DNA of 64,000 bases. It comes from CAVQOB01 sp963714325. GTDB taxonomy: Bacteria; Pseudomonadota; Alphaproteobacteria; Rhizobiales; Hyphomicrobiaceae. A model generated the notes under the pieces. That model made no database searches and was not told the DNA's origin. It saw nothing but the letters and a program-made list of their open reading frames with translations. A program made the translations under genes and the position numbers. Shown here piece by piece: positions 1 to 7,842 of this stretch. The stretch's first letter is position 1, and every line of letters starts with the position of its first letter. The stretch spans positions 248,001 to 312,000 of the forward strand of contig CAVQOB010000010.1 in assembly GCA_963714325.1 (NCBI GenBank). Direction: 5' to 3'.

Positions 1-252
1 GCGTAGTGGCGCTTTTCCGACGAATACTCGACGTGGCTGGTCGCGATGGTCAGGATCTTCGTCGGGTCGCGACGGCCCTGGCTTTCCGACGCCTTCGCCA
101 CTTCGTCATAGGCGATCGACGTCTTGGTCCAGCCGCGGTCGGCCGATACTTTCGTCAGCGCCGCCGTCAGCGTTGTCTTGCCGTGGTCAACGTGACCAAT
201 GGTGCCAACGTTGCAATGCGGCTTCTCGCGATTGAATTTTTCCTTGGCCATT
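1..252 (-). CDS. tuf: Translation elongation factor Tu variant, N-terminal 84 residues (gene runs off the left edge)
   Basis: GTPase that delivers aminoacyl-tRNA to the ribosome. The reading starts MAKEKFNREKPHCNVGTIGH and carries the intact P-loop GHVDHGKT at about residues 20-27. A strong AAAGGAG lies about 8 bases before the ATG. The switch I segment is unlike ordinary EF-Tu: where most bacteria have a KARGITI motif this protein reads RRDPTKILTIATSHVEY and is about six residues longer. The effector threonine is kept but the preceding Arg-Gly is lost. I recall similar RDxTKxxTIAxSHVEY segments in planctomycete EF-Tu proteins. The C-terminal part is outside the window, so I cannot tell whether this is the only tuf or a second, divergent copy. 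It lies downstream of livF on the same strand with a 191-base gap. Confidence 0.88.
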
Positions 253-443
253 GAAAGGCTCCTTTAGCGTATGACTTGCAGGCAGCGATTGGCAGTTCGG
301 GCGCACGTGTGCCGACTTCGCGCATCCTCTACTGGGCTCAGGCGATTTCAGCAAGCCCATCATAGAGGCGAGATGGGACGTTGGCTGCCATGCCGTATCT
401 CAACGCGCGCGAACGCTGTGCAGCTGGGGTTACACCAACGGAT

Positions 444-1181
444 TTAAGCGGCGCCGCCGAGGTAGAGTTGCTTGACGAGGGGGTTGGTCTTGAGTTCTTC
501 GACGGACTTGCCTTCGAAGGCGATGGAGCCGTGGACGATGATGTAGCCGCGATCGGCGATGCGGACGGCCTGCTGAAAGTTCTGTTCGGCCATCAGAACG
601 GTGAGGCCGAATTTCTCGCGCAGTTCGCCGATCTTGGTCACGGTTTGGGCGACCAGCAAGGGTGATAAGCCGACGGAGGGCTCGTCGACCAGCAACAGGC
701 GGGGCGAGGACATCATGGCGCGGCCGATGGCCAGCATCTGCTGTTGGCCGCCGGACATGGTGCCGGCGAGTTGCTTGCGGCGTTCGGTCAGAATGGGAAA
801 GGCTTCGTAGGCGAAGGCCAGATTGCGGGCGATGGCCGGGCGGGCCTGGCGGCGATAGGCGCCGAGCATCAGATTTTCTTCGACAGTCAGCTTGGAGAAG
901 AGACGCCGGCCTTCCGGCACCAGCGCCACGCCGAGGTCGACGATGTCCTCCGTCGCCATGCGCGTGAGATCGTGGGATACGCCATCGGCTTGCAGCGTGA
1001 TCGTGCCGGCACCTGGCCGCACGAGACCCATCAGGCATTTCATCAGCGTGCTCTTGCCGTTGCCGTTGGTGCCGAGCAGAACCACTGTCTCGCCCTGCCG
1101 CACCGACAGGGAGACATTTTCGAGCGCGCGGACGGCACCGTAGGCGGCGCTGACGCCGGCAATGGTCAACTCAAACGCCAA
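444..1181 (-). CDS. livF: LivF-type ATP-binding protein of a branched-chain amino acid ABC importer
   Basis: One of two cytoplasmic ATPases powering uptake of branched-chain or related amino acids. At 245 residues it has the normal LivF length. Walker A GTNGNGKST is at residues 37-45, the signature SGGQQ at 143-147 and Walker B ends with D166-E167. The start is a TTG, chosen because a perfect AGGAGG sits six bases upstream (1188-1193) and the family N-terminus fits. It overlaps the end of livG by 11 bases, so translation is probably coupled. Last gene of the liv operon. Confidence 0.9.
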   Translation of the reverse strand: MAFELTIAGVSAAYGAVRALENVSLSVRQGETVVLLGTNGNGKSTLMKCLMGLVRPGAGTITLQADGVSHDLTRMATEDIVDLGVALVPEGRRLFSKLTVEENLMLGAYRRQARPAIARNLAFAYEAFPILTERRKQLAGTMSGGQQQMLAIGRAMMSSPRLLLVDEPSVGLSPLLVAQTVTKIGELREKFGLTVLMAEQNFQQAVRIADRGYIIVHGSIAFEGKSVEELKTNPLVKQLYLGGAA

Positions 1182-1899
1182 GATAGGCCTCCTGCACCCG
1201 CGTGCTGGCCATGACTTCTTGTGGGGTGCCCTCGCTGATCACTTTGCCGGCTTCGAGGCAGACCACGCGTTCAGAGAACCGCATCACCGCATGCATGATG
1301 TGCTCGATCATGATGATGGTGATGCCGTCTTTGTTGAGGGTGATGAGCAGATCGAGAACCTCGTCGATTTCGGAACTGGAGAGCCCAGCCATGGCTTCGT
1401 CGGAGATCAGCAGTTTCGGCCGTGCTGCAACGGCGCGCGCCAACTCCATCTTGCGCAGTTCGACCTGCGAGAGCTGGCTCGAGAGCACGTGTGCCTTGGC
1501 GCCGAGCCCCATCTTGTCGAGGATGGCGCCAACTTCCGATTCCTGCTGGCGCACACTCAATCCGTGGCCAATGGCTGCGAAATCTATGGCGACGAGGAGG
1601 TTTTCGAGCACCGTCATACTTTTGAAGGGACGCGGGATCTGGAAACTGCGGGCGATGCCGAGGCGGGTGCGCTTGTAGGCAGGAACCTGCGACACATCCC
1701 GGCCATTGAAAACGATTCGGCCGTCGTCGTTATGCAGCGCACCCGAAATGCAATTGATCAGCGTCGTCTTGCCGGAGCCATTCGGTCCGATCAATCCGAA
1801 GCGTTCGCCGGCCCGGATCGAGATGCTGACGTTATCGACGGCGGTGAACCCACCGAACCGCTTCGAGATGTTGTCAACGAGCAGAATGGGTTCACTCAT
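1171..1899 (-). CDS. livG: LivG-type ATP-binding protein of a branched-chain amino acid ABC importer
   Basis: Second ATPase of the importer, 242 residues. Walker A GPNGSGKTT lies at residues 38-46. The ABC signature is degenerate, LSQVE instead of LSGGQ, and Walker B ends SDEAMAGL rather than the usual DEP. The catalytic glutamate remains, so ATP hydrolysis could still occur, perhaps mainly through the composite site completed by LivF's intact signature. The start is the ATG at 1899, which overlaps the livM stop as ATGA. An in-frame extension upstream lies within livM and is unlikely to be used. Confidence 0.88.
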   Translation of the reverse strand: MSEPILLVDNISKRFGGFTAVDNVSISIRAGERFGLIGPNGSGKTTLINCISGALHNDDGRIVFNGRDVSQVPAYKRTRLGIARSFQIPRPFKSMTVLENLLVAIDFAAIGHGLSVRQQESEVGAILDKMGLGAKAHVLSSQLSQVELRKMELARAVAARPKLLISDEAMAGLSSSEIDEVLDLLITLNKDGITIIMIEHIMHAVMRFSERVVCLEAGKVISEGTPQEVMASTRVQEAYLGV

Positions 1900-2870
1900 C
1901 GGGCGCCCCAGTCGGAGCCCCGCCCTGACGATCGGCGAAAGATCCGCTGGTACAATCCGATCAGCCCGTCGGGGGCGCCGACGACAAAGAGAACCAGCAT
2001 CACGCCGAGGACGAGGACGTTGACCTCGGACGAGATGGTGACGGTCAGCAGCTGTTGCGTCGTCGCCAAAAGGATGGCGCCGAGAACGGGGCCGATCCAG
2101 TGGCCGGTGCCGCCGATCAACGACATGGCGAGCGCCGATACCGAGTAGTTGAGATTGAAGGCGGAGGAGGGGTCGGCATACTGCAGGTACATGGCGGCCG
2201 GCGCACCCATGGCACACATCAAGAGGCCGGAAATGCTGCACGCCAGCAGCTTCAACTGCAGGGTTGGCACCCCCGTGCATTCGGCGGCGATTTCGTCATC
2301 GCGTACGGCGCGCAGGCCGCGGCCGATCCAGCTGTCTTGCACATAGCGAGCGATGGCAACCGAGATGACCACCATCACGGCGGCGATGACAAAGAGCATG
2401 CGTAGATAGGATTCGAACGGCGCCGTTGGCGGCGGGCGCAGCAATTGAATGCCGGAGGCGCCGCCGACGAACTTCCAGTTGATGATGAAAGTCTCGACGA
2501 TGATACTGATGGCGATCGTGGCGATGGAGAAAAAGATGCCGTGCATGCGCAGCGTCAGGAGGCCGATGGCGAAGCCGAGGATCGCACCGACCAGGCCGGC
2601 GACGACGATTTGCGCGAGCAGTGGCGCGCCGAACGCCTTGGCCAGAAACACCGACGTATAGACGCCGAGCCCGAAAAACGCGTTGGTGCCGAAGTTCACG
2701 TAGCCGGCATAGCCGCCGAGAATATTCCAAGCCGTTGCCAGCACGATGAATTGCAGGATGATGTATCCGGCGAAGAAGATGTAGTCGTTGGTTGCGACGA
2801 CGGTCAGCCCGTAGGCGGCGGCGACGAAGGCGAAAGCACCCAACCAGAAACCAAATCCACGCATGCTCAT
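1896..2870 (-). CDS. livM: LivM-type permease of a branched-chain amino acid ABC importer
   Basis: Inner-membrane permease that pairs with LivH. The 324-residue product is mostly hydrophobic, with about eight to ten segments, and contains the LivM-like stretch AWNILGGYAGYVNFGTNAFF around residues 47-66. Start and stop both overlap neighbours as ATGA with livH and livG, showing tight translational coupling. The C-terminal tail is short and basic. The specific substrate cannot be read from the sequence; the family also carries urea, amides and aromatic compounds. Confidence 0.88.
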   Translation of the reverse strand: MSMRGFGFWLGAFAFVAAAYGLTVVATNDYIFFAGYIILQFIVLATAWNILGGYAGYVNFGTNAFFGLGVYTSVFLAKAFGAPLLAQIVVAGLVGAILGFAIGLLTLRMHGIFFSIATIAISIIVETFIINWKFVGGASGIQLLRPPPTAPFESYLRMLFVIAAVMVVISVAIARYVQDSWIGRGLRAVRDDEIAAECTGVPTLQLKLLACSISGLLMCAMGAPAAMYLQYADPSSAFNLNYSVSALAMSLIGGTGHWIGPVLGAILLATTQQLLTVTISSEVNVLVLGVMLVLFVVGAPDGLIGLYQRIFRRSSGRGSDWGAR

Positions 2871-3754
2871 CTTCCGAACAACCCTTGCGGGCGCACGGCG
2901 AGAACACCGAGCAGCATGGCGAACGAGATGGCCGGCGCCCAGGAGGCGCCATAGAGCGTCAGGACGATGGATTCAGCAACGCCGAGAATGAGGCCAGCGA
3001 CGAGCGTGCCGCTCATGCTACCGAGGCCGGCCATGACGACGACGCAGAAGGTGCGGCCGATATAGGCGCGATCGAGGGTCGGCTCGACGGGCTGGACGAT
3101 AATCAAAAGAGCACCTGCGATGCCGAGCACGCCGGTGGCGATGCCGAACGCCCACTGCTTGGTGCTGACGGGATTAGCCCCCATCAGGCGGAGCGCGTCG
3201 GCGTCCTGGGCGACGGCGCGGATGGCACGCCCGGTGAACGTGCGCGACAGGTAGAGCGATAGCAGTGTGGTCAACACCAGCGCCACGGCAAACGCCACGA
3301 TCAACCGCAACGGGATGCGCAACGACAGGATATCGATGCTCTTGCCGATGTAGGGCGCCTGGACCGAACGCTGATCGACGCCGAATACAAGAATGATTCC
3401 GACTTCAATAATGAAAGCGACGCCGAAGAAAAAGGCTATGCCGCGGACGCCGGCGTCACTGCCGCGCTTTTCGAACGTCTCGTAGTAGAGACGATACATC
3501 GCCAGCCCGAGCAGAAAGAATACCGGCGTCAGCAGGAGGCCGGCCAGAATCGGATCAATCCCATACTCGCCCAGAAGATAAACCCCGTAGGACGCCAGCA
3601 CCAGGAAGGCCGGATGCGCGACGTGCGGCACATCCAGCAATCCGAACGACACCGAAAGCCCAATGCTGACAGCCGCATAGAAGCAGCCAAGCAACAAGCC
3701 GAGCACGACGGCGTCAAGCAACAATTCCAATGAAAACACGCGTTCTTCCCCCAT
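2867..3754 (-). CDS. livH: LivH-type permease of a branched-chain amino acid ABC importer
   Basis: Inner-membrane permease of 295 residues with around eight hydrophobic segments and the typical LivH sequence GCFYAAVSIGLSVSFGLLDV near residues 22-41. The ATG at 3754 follows a GGGGAGG ribosome binding site. That site lies inside the 3' arm of a strong hairpin (3755-3785), so translation of livHMGF may be limited compared with the upstream binding protein. The stop codon overlaps the livM start. Confidence 0.9.
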   Translation of the reverse strand: MGEERVFSLELLLDAVVLGLLLGCFYAAVSIGLSVSFGLLDVPHVAHPAFLVLASYGVYLLGEYGIDPILAGLLLTPVFFLLGLAMYRLYYETFEKRGSDAGVRGIAFFFGVAFIIEVGIILVFGVDQRSVQAPYIGKSIDILSLRIPLRLIVAFAVALVLTTLLSLYLSRTFTGRAIRAVAQDADALRLMGANPVSTKQWAFGIATGVLGIAGALLIIVQPVEPTLDRAYIGRTFCVVVMAGLGSMSGTLVAGLILGVAESIVLTLYGASWAPAISFAMLLGVLAVRPQGLFGR

Positions 3755-3785
3755 ACGCCTCCCCCTGCGTGCCAGGGAGAGGCGT
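3755..3785 (-). promoter_or_regulatory. Hairpin burying the livH ribosome binding site
   Basis: Between livK and livH the arms ACGCCTC..CCCTG and CAGGG..GAGGCGT pair over about 12 of 13 positions around a four-base loop and end directly at the livH ATG. On the mRNA the GGGGGAGG site is the 3' arm. A second short stem (CGCCG/CGGCG) fills 3786-3802 just after the livK stop. This could set a high ratio of binding protein to membrane subunits by RNA protection or translational damping; the role is inferred. Confidence 0.65.
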
Positions 3786-3803
3786 CGCCGGTCCGGACGG
3801 CGT

Positions 3804-5066
3804 TTACTTGCGTGCTTTTTCGAACGGCACGATCACTTCGCCCGTTGCCAACTTCGGTGGCGTCAGGATCACCTGCTTGCCGGGCTGGCGGAACTGCTCC
3901 ATGTCCTTGTCAATAACGCCGCGGAACTGCGCGAGTACTGTCGCCGTTTCCTTGCGTTCCCCATCGGCCGAGAACTCGATCGGACCGACGATCGTCTGAT
4001 GCACGTTCTCGCGCAGATATTTGGCGAGAACCTTGTCGTCGAGCGTCTTGGTGGCGTTGACTGCGGCTTCGAGCAACTGACCGGAGGCATACCCGAATGG
4101 TGCAAGATAGTAGCCGAGCGGATCCGTCTTGGCTTCGACGGCGCGCGGCGCATACTTGGCCAGGAACTCGTTGACGCCGGGGAACTGCATGCTCTTTTCG
4201 GGCAGCCAGCTGTTGTAGTTGACCACGCCGTTCAGAAGCGATCCGAGCGCCTGCATGTTGGACGTGAACTGGGCGCCAACCATGCCGCCACCAAAAATCT
4301 TGACGCTGTCGCCGACGCCGATTTCATTGACGGCGCGCAGGATGCCAACGGTATCCGGCGGATAGCTGGCGACGTAGACCATGTCGGGCTTGGCCGCACG
4401 AATAGCGCGCATCATGGCCGAGAATTCAACGGTGCTCGGCGGATAATTCTGTTCGTAGACGATCTTGATATTCTTTTCGGCGGCGACTTTCTTGACTGCT
4501 GCAGCAACGTTTTGAGCGAACTCCTGGTCGGCGGCCAGAATGGCGACCGTCTGGCCGCCGGCTTTGCCGCCGACGTCGAGGAATGCACGCGCCCAGCTAT
4601 CGGACGGACCCCAGGGCGCATTGTTGAACCACATGTCGTGGCCAACCTTGCTGTTTACCTGGAACGAGAAGTTACCGATCAAAAGTTTGCCGCGCTGTTT
4701 GACCATTGGCATCAGCGGCGCCGTCGGCACAGTGGCATAAGGCGCGAAGAGAATGTCGACCTTGTCGACGTCCAACAGTTTGGAATAGATGGCTGGTGTT
4801 TCGGAGGCGGATGACTTGTCGTCATAAACGACCAGTTCGACCTTGCGGCCGAGCAGCCCGCCCTTGGCGTTGACGTCGTCGCGCCAAACTTCGATGCCGA
4901 TCAACGAGGATTTGCCGCCAGCGGCGAGGCCACCGGTCGAGGCCATGCTCATGCCGATCTTGATCGGTGGTTGCTGCGCGTAAAGCGGAGACGCGGGTAT
5001 CGCTCCTGCCGCTGCAACCGCCACAGCCACGATGGCCAGGCGCCCTAAAACAACTCTTCGCATCAT
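3804..5066 (-). CDS. Periplasmic substrate-binding protein, LivJ/LivK family
   Basis: Binds the substrate in the periplasm and hands it to LivHM. The product of 420 residues begins MMRRVVLGRLAIVAVAVAAA and has a clear Sec signal peptide, cleaved probably after ...SPLYA before QQPP. The mature part starts IKIGMSMASTGG, as in type 1 periplasmic binding proteins. The start at 5066 was preferred because GGAGG lies nine bases upstream; an ATG at 5075 abuts that site. It is the first gene of the liv operon. The ligand is unknown; aliphatic amides or aromatic acids are also possible for this family. Confidence 0.88.
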   Translation of the reverse strand: MMRRVVLGRLAIVAVAVAAAGAIPASPLYAQQPPIKIGMSMASTGGLAAGGKSSLIGIEVWRDDVNAKGGLLGRKVELVVYDDKSSASETPAIYSKLLDVDKVDILFAPYATVPTAPLMPMVKQRGKLLIGNFSFQVNSKVGHDMWFNNAPWGPSDSWARAFLDVGGKAGGQTVAILAADQEFAQNVAAAVKKVAAEKNIKIVYEQNYPPSTVEFSAMMRAIRAAKPDMVYVASYPPDTVGILRAVNEIGVGDSVKIFGGGMVGAQFTSNMQALGSLLNGVVNYNSWLPEKSMQFPGVNEFLAKYAPRAVEAKTDPLGYYLAPFGYASGQLLEAAVNATKTLDDKVLAKYLRENVHQTIVGPIEFSADGERKETATVLAQFRGVIDKDMEQFRQPGKQVILTPPKLATGEVIVPFEKARK

Positions 5067-5208
5067 GGTCGTCATCCTCCTGAGTAGTCTTCTTTTCAAG
5101 CGAGTGATTAGGCACGACGTTACCGGCCAGTTGGCGCACTGGCAAGCGCGCGCAGAGCACAGCGCGCGTCGATCGCGGGACGAAAAGCGGCTCGCCTGAT
5201 AGGCAATG

Positions 5209-5225
5209 TTGATGCCCGGCATCAA
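5209..5225. promoter_or_regulatory. Candidate operator palindrome upstream of livK
   Basis: TTGATGCCCGGCATCAA has perfect seven-base arms around CCG. It lies 143 bases before the livK start and 70 bases after the selO stop, so it may be an operator for the liv operon. It has no T-run to make it a terminator. Only the symmetry is seen; no regulator gene adjoins it. Confidence 0.35.
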
Positions 5226-5294
5226 AGAGACTGATTGTCAGGCCCGGCGTCGCTCGATGATTGTCGAATTTTCTTCGAGCGGGTGGCGCGCGGC

Positions 5295-6788
5295 TCAGGT
5301 GCCGCAGAAGGTCTGGTGGACGACTTGATCGAGCTCTGGTGGTTCAGCAAACCGCGCATTGCCTGGCTGATCGTCGAAGGGGTGCTGCAAAACCGACAAC
5401 AACGTCTCGAATGCGCCGAAGTCGTCGCGCTCGACGGCGATGGTGATGGCTTCTTCCACCCGATGATTGCGCGGGATGAAGGCAGGGTTCACCGCGCGCA
5501 TGGCGTGACGTCGCTCCTCGGGAGAACCGCCGTCTTCGCTCAAACGCGTGCGCCATTGCCGGGCCCAGTCGTCGAAGGCTTGCGGATCGGCAAACAGGCG
5601 GCGGACGCCCGCGTCAGCAGCAGAGGATGCGGCGGCATCGGCCAAACGGCGGAAGGTCAGGGTGAAGTCAGCCTTGTTGGCGGCCATCCGGTCGAGGAGG
5701 TCCTGTGCCAGAGCCAGATCACCGTCACGAGATTCTCGCAATCCGAGTTTGCGCCGCAGGCCGGCAACGTAGGCCGCCTCGAAGATCGCGGGGAAGCCGT
5801 TGACGGCTGCTTGCGCGCGTTCCAGCGCCTCGGCGTCGTCGTCGGCCAGAATGGGCAGCAGGGTTTCGGCGAGACGCACGAGGTTCCACTGCATGATGCC
5901 GGGCTGATTGGCATAGGCGTAGCGCCCGTTCTGATCGATGGAACTGTAAACGGTGGCGGGATCAAAGTTGTCCATGAAGGCACATGGCCCGTAGTCGATC
6001 GTCTCGCCGGATATCGTGGTGTTGTCAGTGTTCATGACGCCGTGGATGAAGCCAATGTGCAGCCATTGCGCGACCAGTTCGGCCTGGCGCTTGATGACGC
6101 CTTGCAGCAACGCGGCGACGCGATTGCCGGCGTGCTCGGCCTCGGGATAGTGCCTGGTGATCACGTGATCAGCGAGCAATCGGATCGCCTCGACGTCGCG
6201 GCGCGCGGCGAAGTATTGGAAGGTGCCGACCCGCACATGGCTGGCGGCGACACGAGTCAGAACGGCGCCGGGGATCGGCTTATCACGCCAGACGCTCTCG
6301 CCGGTCAGGACGGCGGCGAGGCTGCGGGTCGTCGGGACGCCGAGCGCATGCATAGCCTCACTGATGATAAATTCGCGCAAGACGGGCCCCAGCGCTGCGC
6401 GGCCATCGCCGCGCCGGGAAAAGGGCGTTGGGCCGGAGCCTTTGAGCTGAATGTCGCGGCGCTGGCCGTGACGGTCGATGACCTCGCCGAGCAGGATGGC
6501 GCGGCCGTCGCCGAGTTGGGGATTGAAGCCGCCGAACTGGTGGCCGGCGTAGGCCTGTGCCAGGGGGGCGCTGCCATCGAGAATACCGTTGCCGGCGAGC
6601 GCGTCGACAACCGGCGGCGTCCGCAGCACATCTGGATCGAGGCCGAGTTCGCGGACGAGTCCGTCATTGATGCGGATCAGACGTGGGGCTGCAACGCGCG
6701 TCGGGTTGAGCCGTGCGTAGAAGCGATCCGGCAATTGCGCGTAGCTGTTGTCGAACTTGAAACTCGGGGGCGTTGATGGCTTCGTCAT
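5295..6788 (-). CDS. selO: SelO/YdiU-family protein adenylyltransferase (AMPylator)
   Basis: Pseudokinase-fold enzyme that transfers AMP to Ser/Thr/Tyr of proteins and is linked to redox stress. The 497-residue length is normal. Family stretches are clear: AQAYAGHQFGGFNPQLGDGR near residues 98-117 and GVMNTDNTTISGETIDYGPC around 250-269, the latter carrying the metal-binding Asn/Asp pair. The C-terminus ends TFCGT, with a cysteine near the place where animal SelO carries selenocysteine. It stands alone between livK and a divergent exporter gene. The activity is inferred from the family. Confidence 0.93.
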   Translation of the reverse strand: MTKPSTPPSFKFDNSYAQLPDRFYARLNPTRVAAPRLIRINDGLVRELGLDPDVLRTPPVVDALAGNGILDGSAPLAQAYAGHQFGGFNPQLGDGRAILLGEVIDRHGQRRDIQLKGSGPTPFSRRGDGRAALGPVLREFIISEAMHALGVPTTRSLAAVLTGESVWRDKPIPGAVLTRVAASHVRVGTFQYFAARRDVEAIRLLADHVITRHYPEAEHAGNRVAALLQGVIKRQAELVAQWLHIGFIHGVMNTDNTTISGETIDYGPCAFMDNFDPATVYSSIDQNGRYAYANQPGIMQWNLVRLAETLLPILADDDAEALERAQAAVNGFPAIFEAAYVAGLRRKLGLRESRDGDLALAQDLLDRMAANKADFTLTFRRLADAAASSAADAGVRRLFADPQAFDDWARQWRTRLSEDGGSPEERRHAMRAVNPAFIPRNHRVEEAITIAVERDDFGAFETLLSVLQHPFDDQPGNARFAEPPELDQVVHQTFCGT

Positions 6789-6875
6789 CTGCTAACTCTA
6801 CGATGTAAAATCACCCCTTGTCAGTCTAGAACGTGGCGGTCGAATAACAACACTGGCCATGGAGCGAGACCCAGC

Positions 6876-7778
6876 GTGGTAGAACTTGCAGATCGAACAG
6901 CGACGGTGCGTGGGCTTGGCGCCGTCGTCCTTTGGGCGATGCTGGCCAGCCTGACGGCGCTGGCAGAAGCCATTCCGCCGTTCCAGTTGGCGGCGATGAC
7001 GTTTGCCGTCGGCACGCTGGTGGGCCTGATCTATGCTCGGCTCACGCGACAAAACCTAGCGACACTGCGAGAGGTCCCGATCGGCGCATGGGCGCTCGGC
7101 GTCTTTGGCCTGTTTGGCTATCACGCCTGCTATTTCTTTGCACTGCAGCGGGCGCCGGCGCTGGAAGCGAGCCTCGTCAACTATCTCTGGCCGCTGCTGA
7201 TTGTCGTTTTTTCCGGTTTCCTGCCAGCCCAACTCGGCGGCAAGGCCATGCGCTGGTGGCATCTGGCGGGCGCGACGCTGGGGTTCGCCGGAACGATCCT
7301 GATCCTGATGGACGCCTCGGGGCGTCCTGATTTCGGCGGCAGCGTGGCCGGTTATGGGCTGGCACTGGCGGCGGCGCTGATCTGGTCGAGCTATTCGGTG
7401 GCCTCACGGCTGTACCAGGGTGTGCCGAGTATCGCGGTGCTCGGCAGTTGCGCCGCTACGGCCATCGGCGCGACTGTGCTGCATTTGCTGTTGGAGCGTT
7501 GGGTTTGGCCAACGAGCGCGGTGGCGTGGGTCGCCATCGCGGGGCTTGGTTTGGGACCTGTCGGCTTGGCCTTCTATCTCTGGGATGAAGGGATGAAGCG
7601 GGGCGATCTGCGACTGCTGGGTGCCGCCGCCTATGCCACGCCATTGTTTTCGACGATCATCATGGCAGGGCTCGGGCTTGGGCGCGCATCGCCGACGCTC
7701 TTCATCGCAGCCCTGCTCGTCACGGGGGGCGCACTGTTGGCTGCCAAGGACACACTCTGGTCAAGGCCGCAGACGTGA
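6876..7778 (+). CDS. EamA/DMT-family exporter, YddG-like
   Basis: Inner-membrane drug/metabolite transporter of 300 residues with about ten hydrophobic segments forming two EamA repeats. The second repeat opens with LIWSSYSVASRLY, typical of YddG-type aromatic amino acid exporters. The GTG at 6876 was chosen because the only nearby ATG (6859) runs into a stop after seven codons; GGAG lies 12 bases upstream. It is divergent from selO, with an 87-base shared promoter region. Substrate assignment is uncertain. Confidence 0.8.
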   Translation: MVELADRTATVRGLGAVVLWAMLASLTALAEAIPPFQLAAMTFAVGTLVGLIYARLTRQNLATLREVPIGAWALGVFGLFGYHACYFFALQRAPALEASLVNYLWPLLIVVFSGFLPAQLGGKAMRWWHLAGATLGFAGTILILMDASGRPDFGGSVAGYGLALAAALIWSSYSVASRLYQGVPSIAVLGSCAATAIGATVLHLLLERWVWPTSAVAWVAIAGLGLGPVGLAFYLWDEGMKRGDLRLLGAAAYATPLFSTIIMAGLGLGRASPTLFIAALLVTGGALLAAKDTLWSRPQT

Positions 7779-7842
7779 GGCCAAGCAAAAATGACACCGC
7801 CCCGGCGGTGAGCCAGGGCGAGGTCTTGACGGTCCACGCGGT

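Noticed and set aside
1162..2148. 328-codon plus-strand open frame
   Set aside because: Antisense to livG and livM; codon pattern in high-GC DNA gives such long shadows throughout the window.
5235..6776. 513-codon plus-strand open frame
   Set aside because: It is the antisense shadow of selO, whose product has clear family motifs; the plus-strand product resembles nothing.
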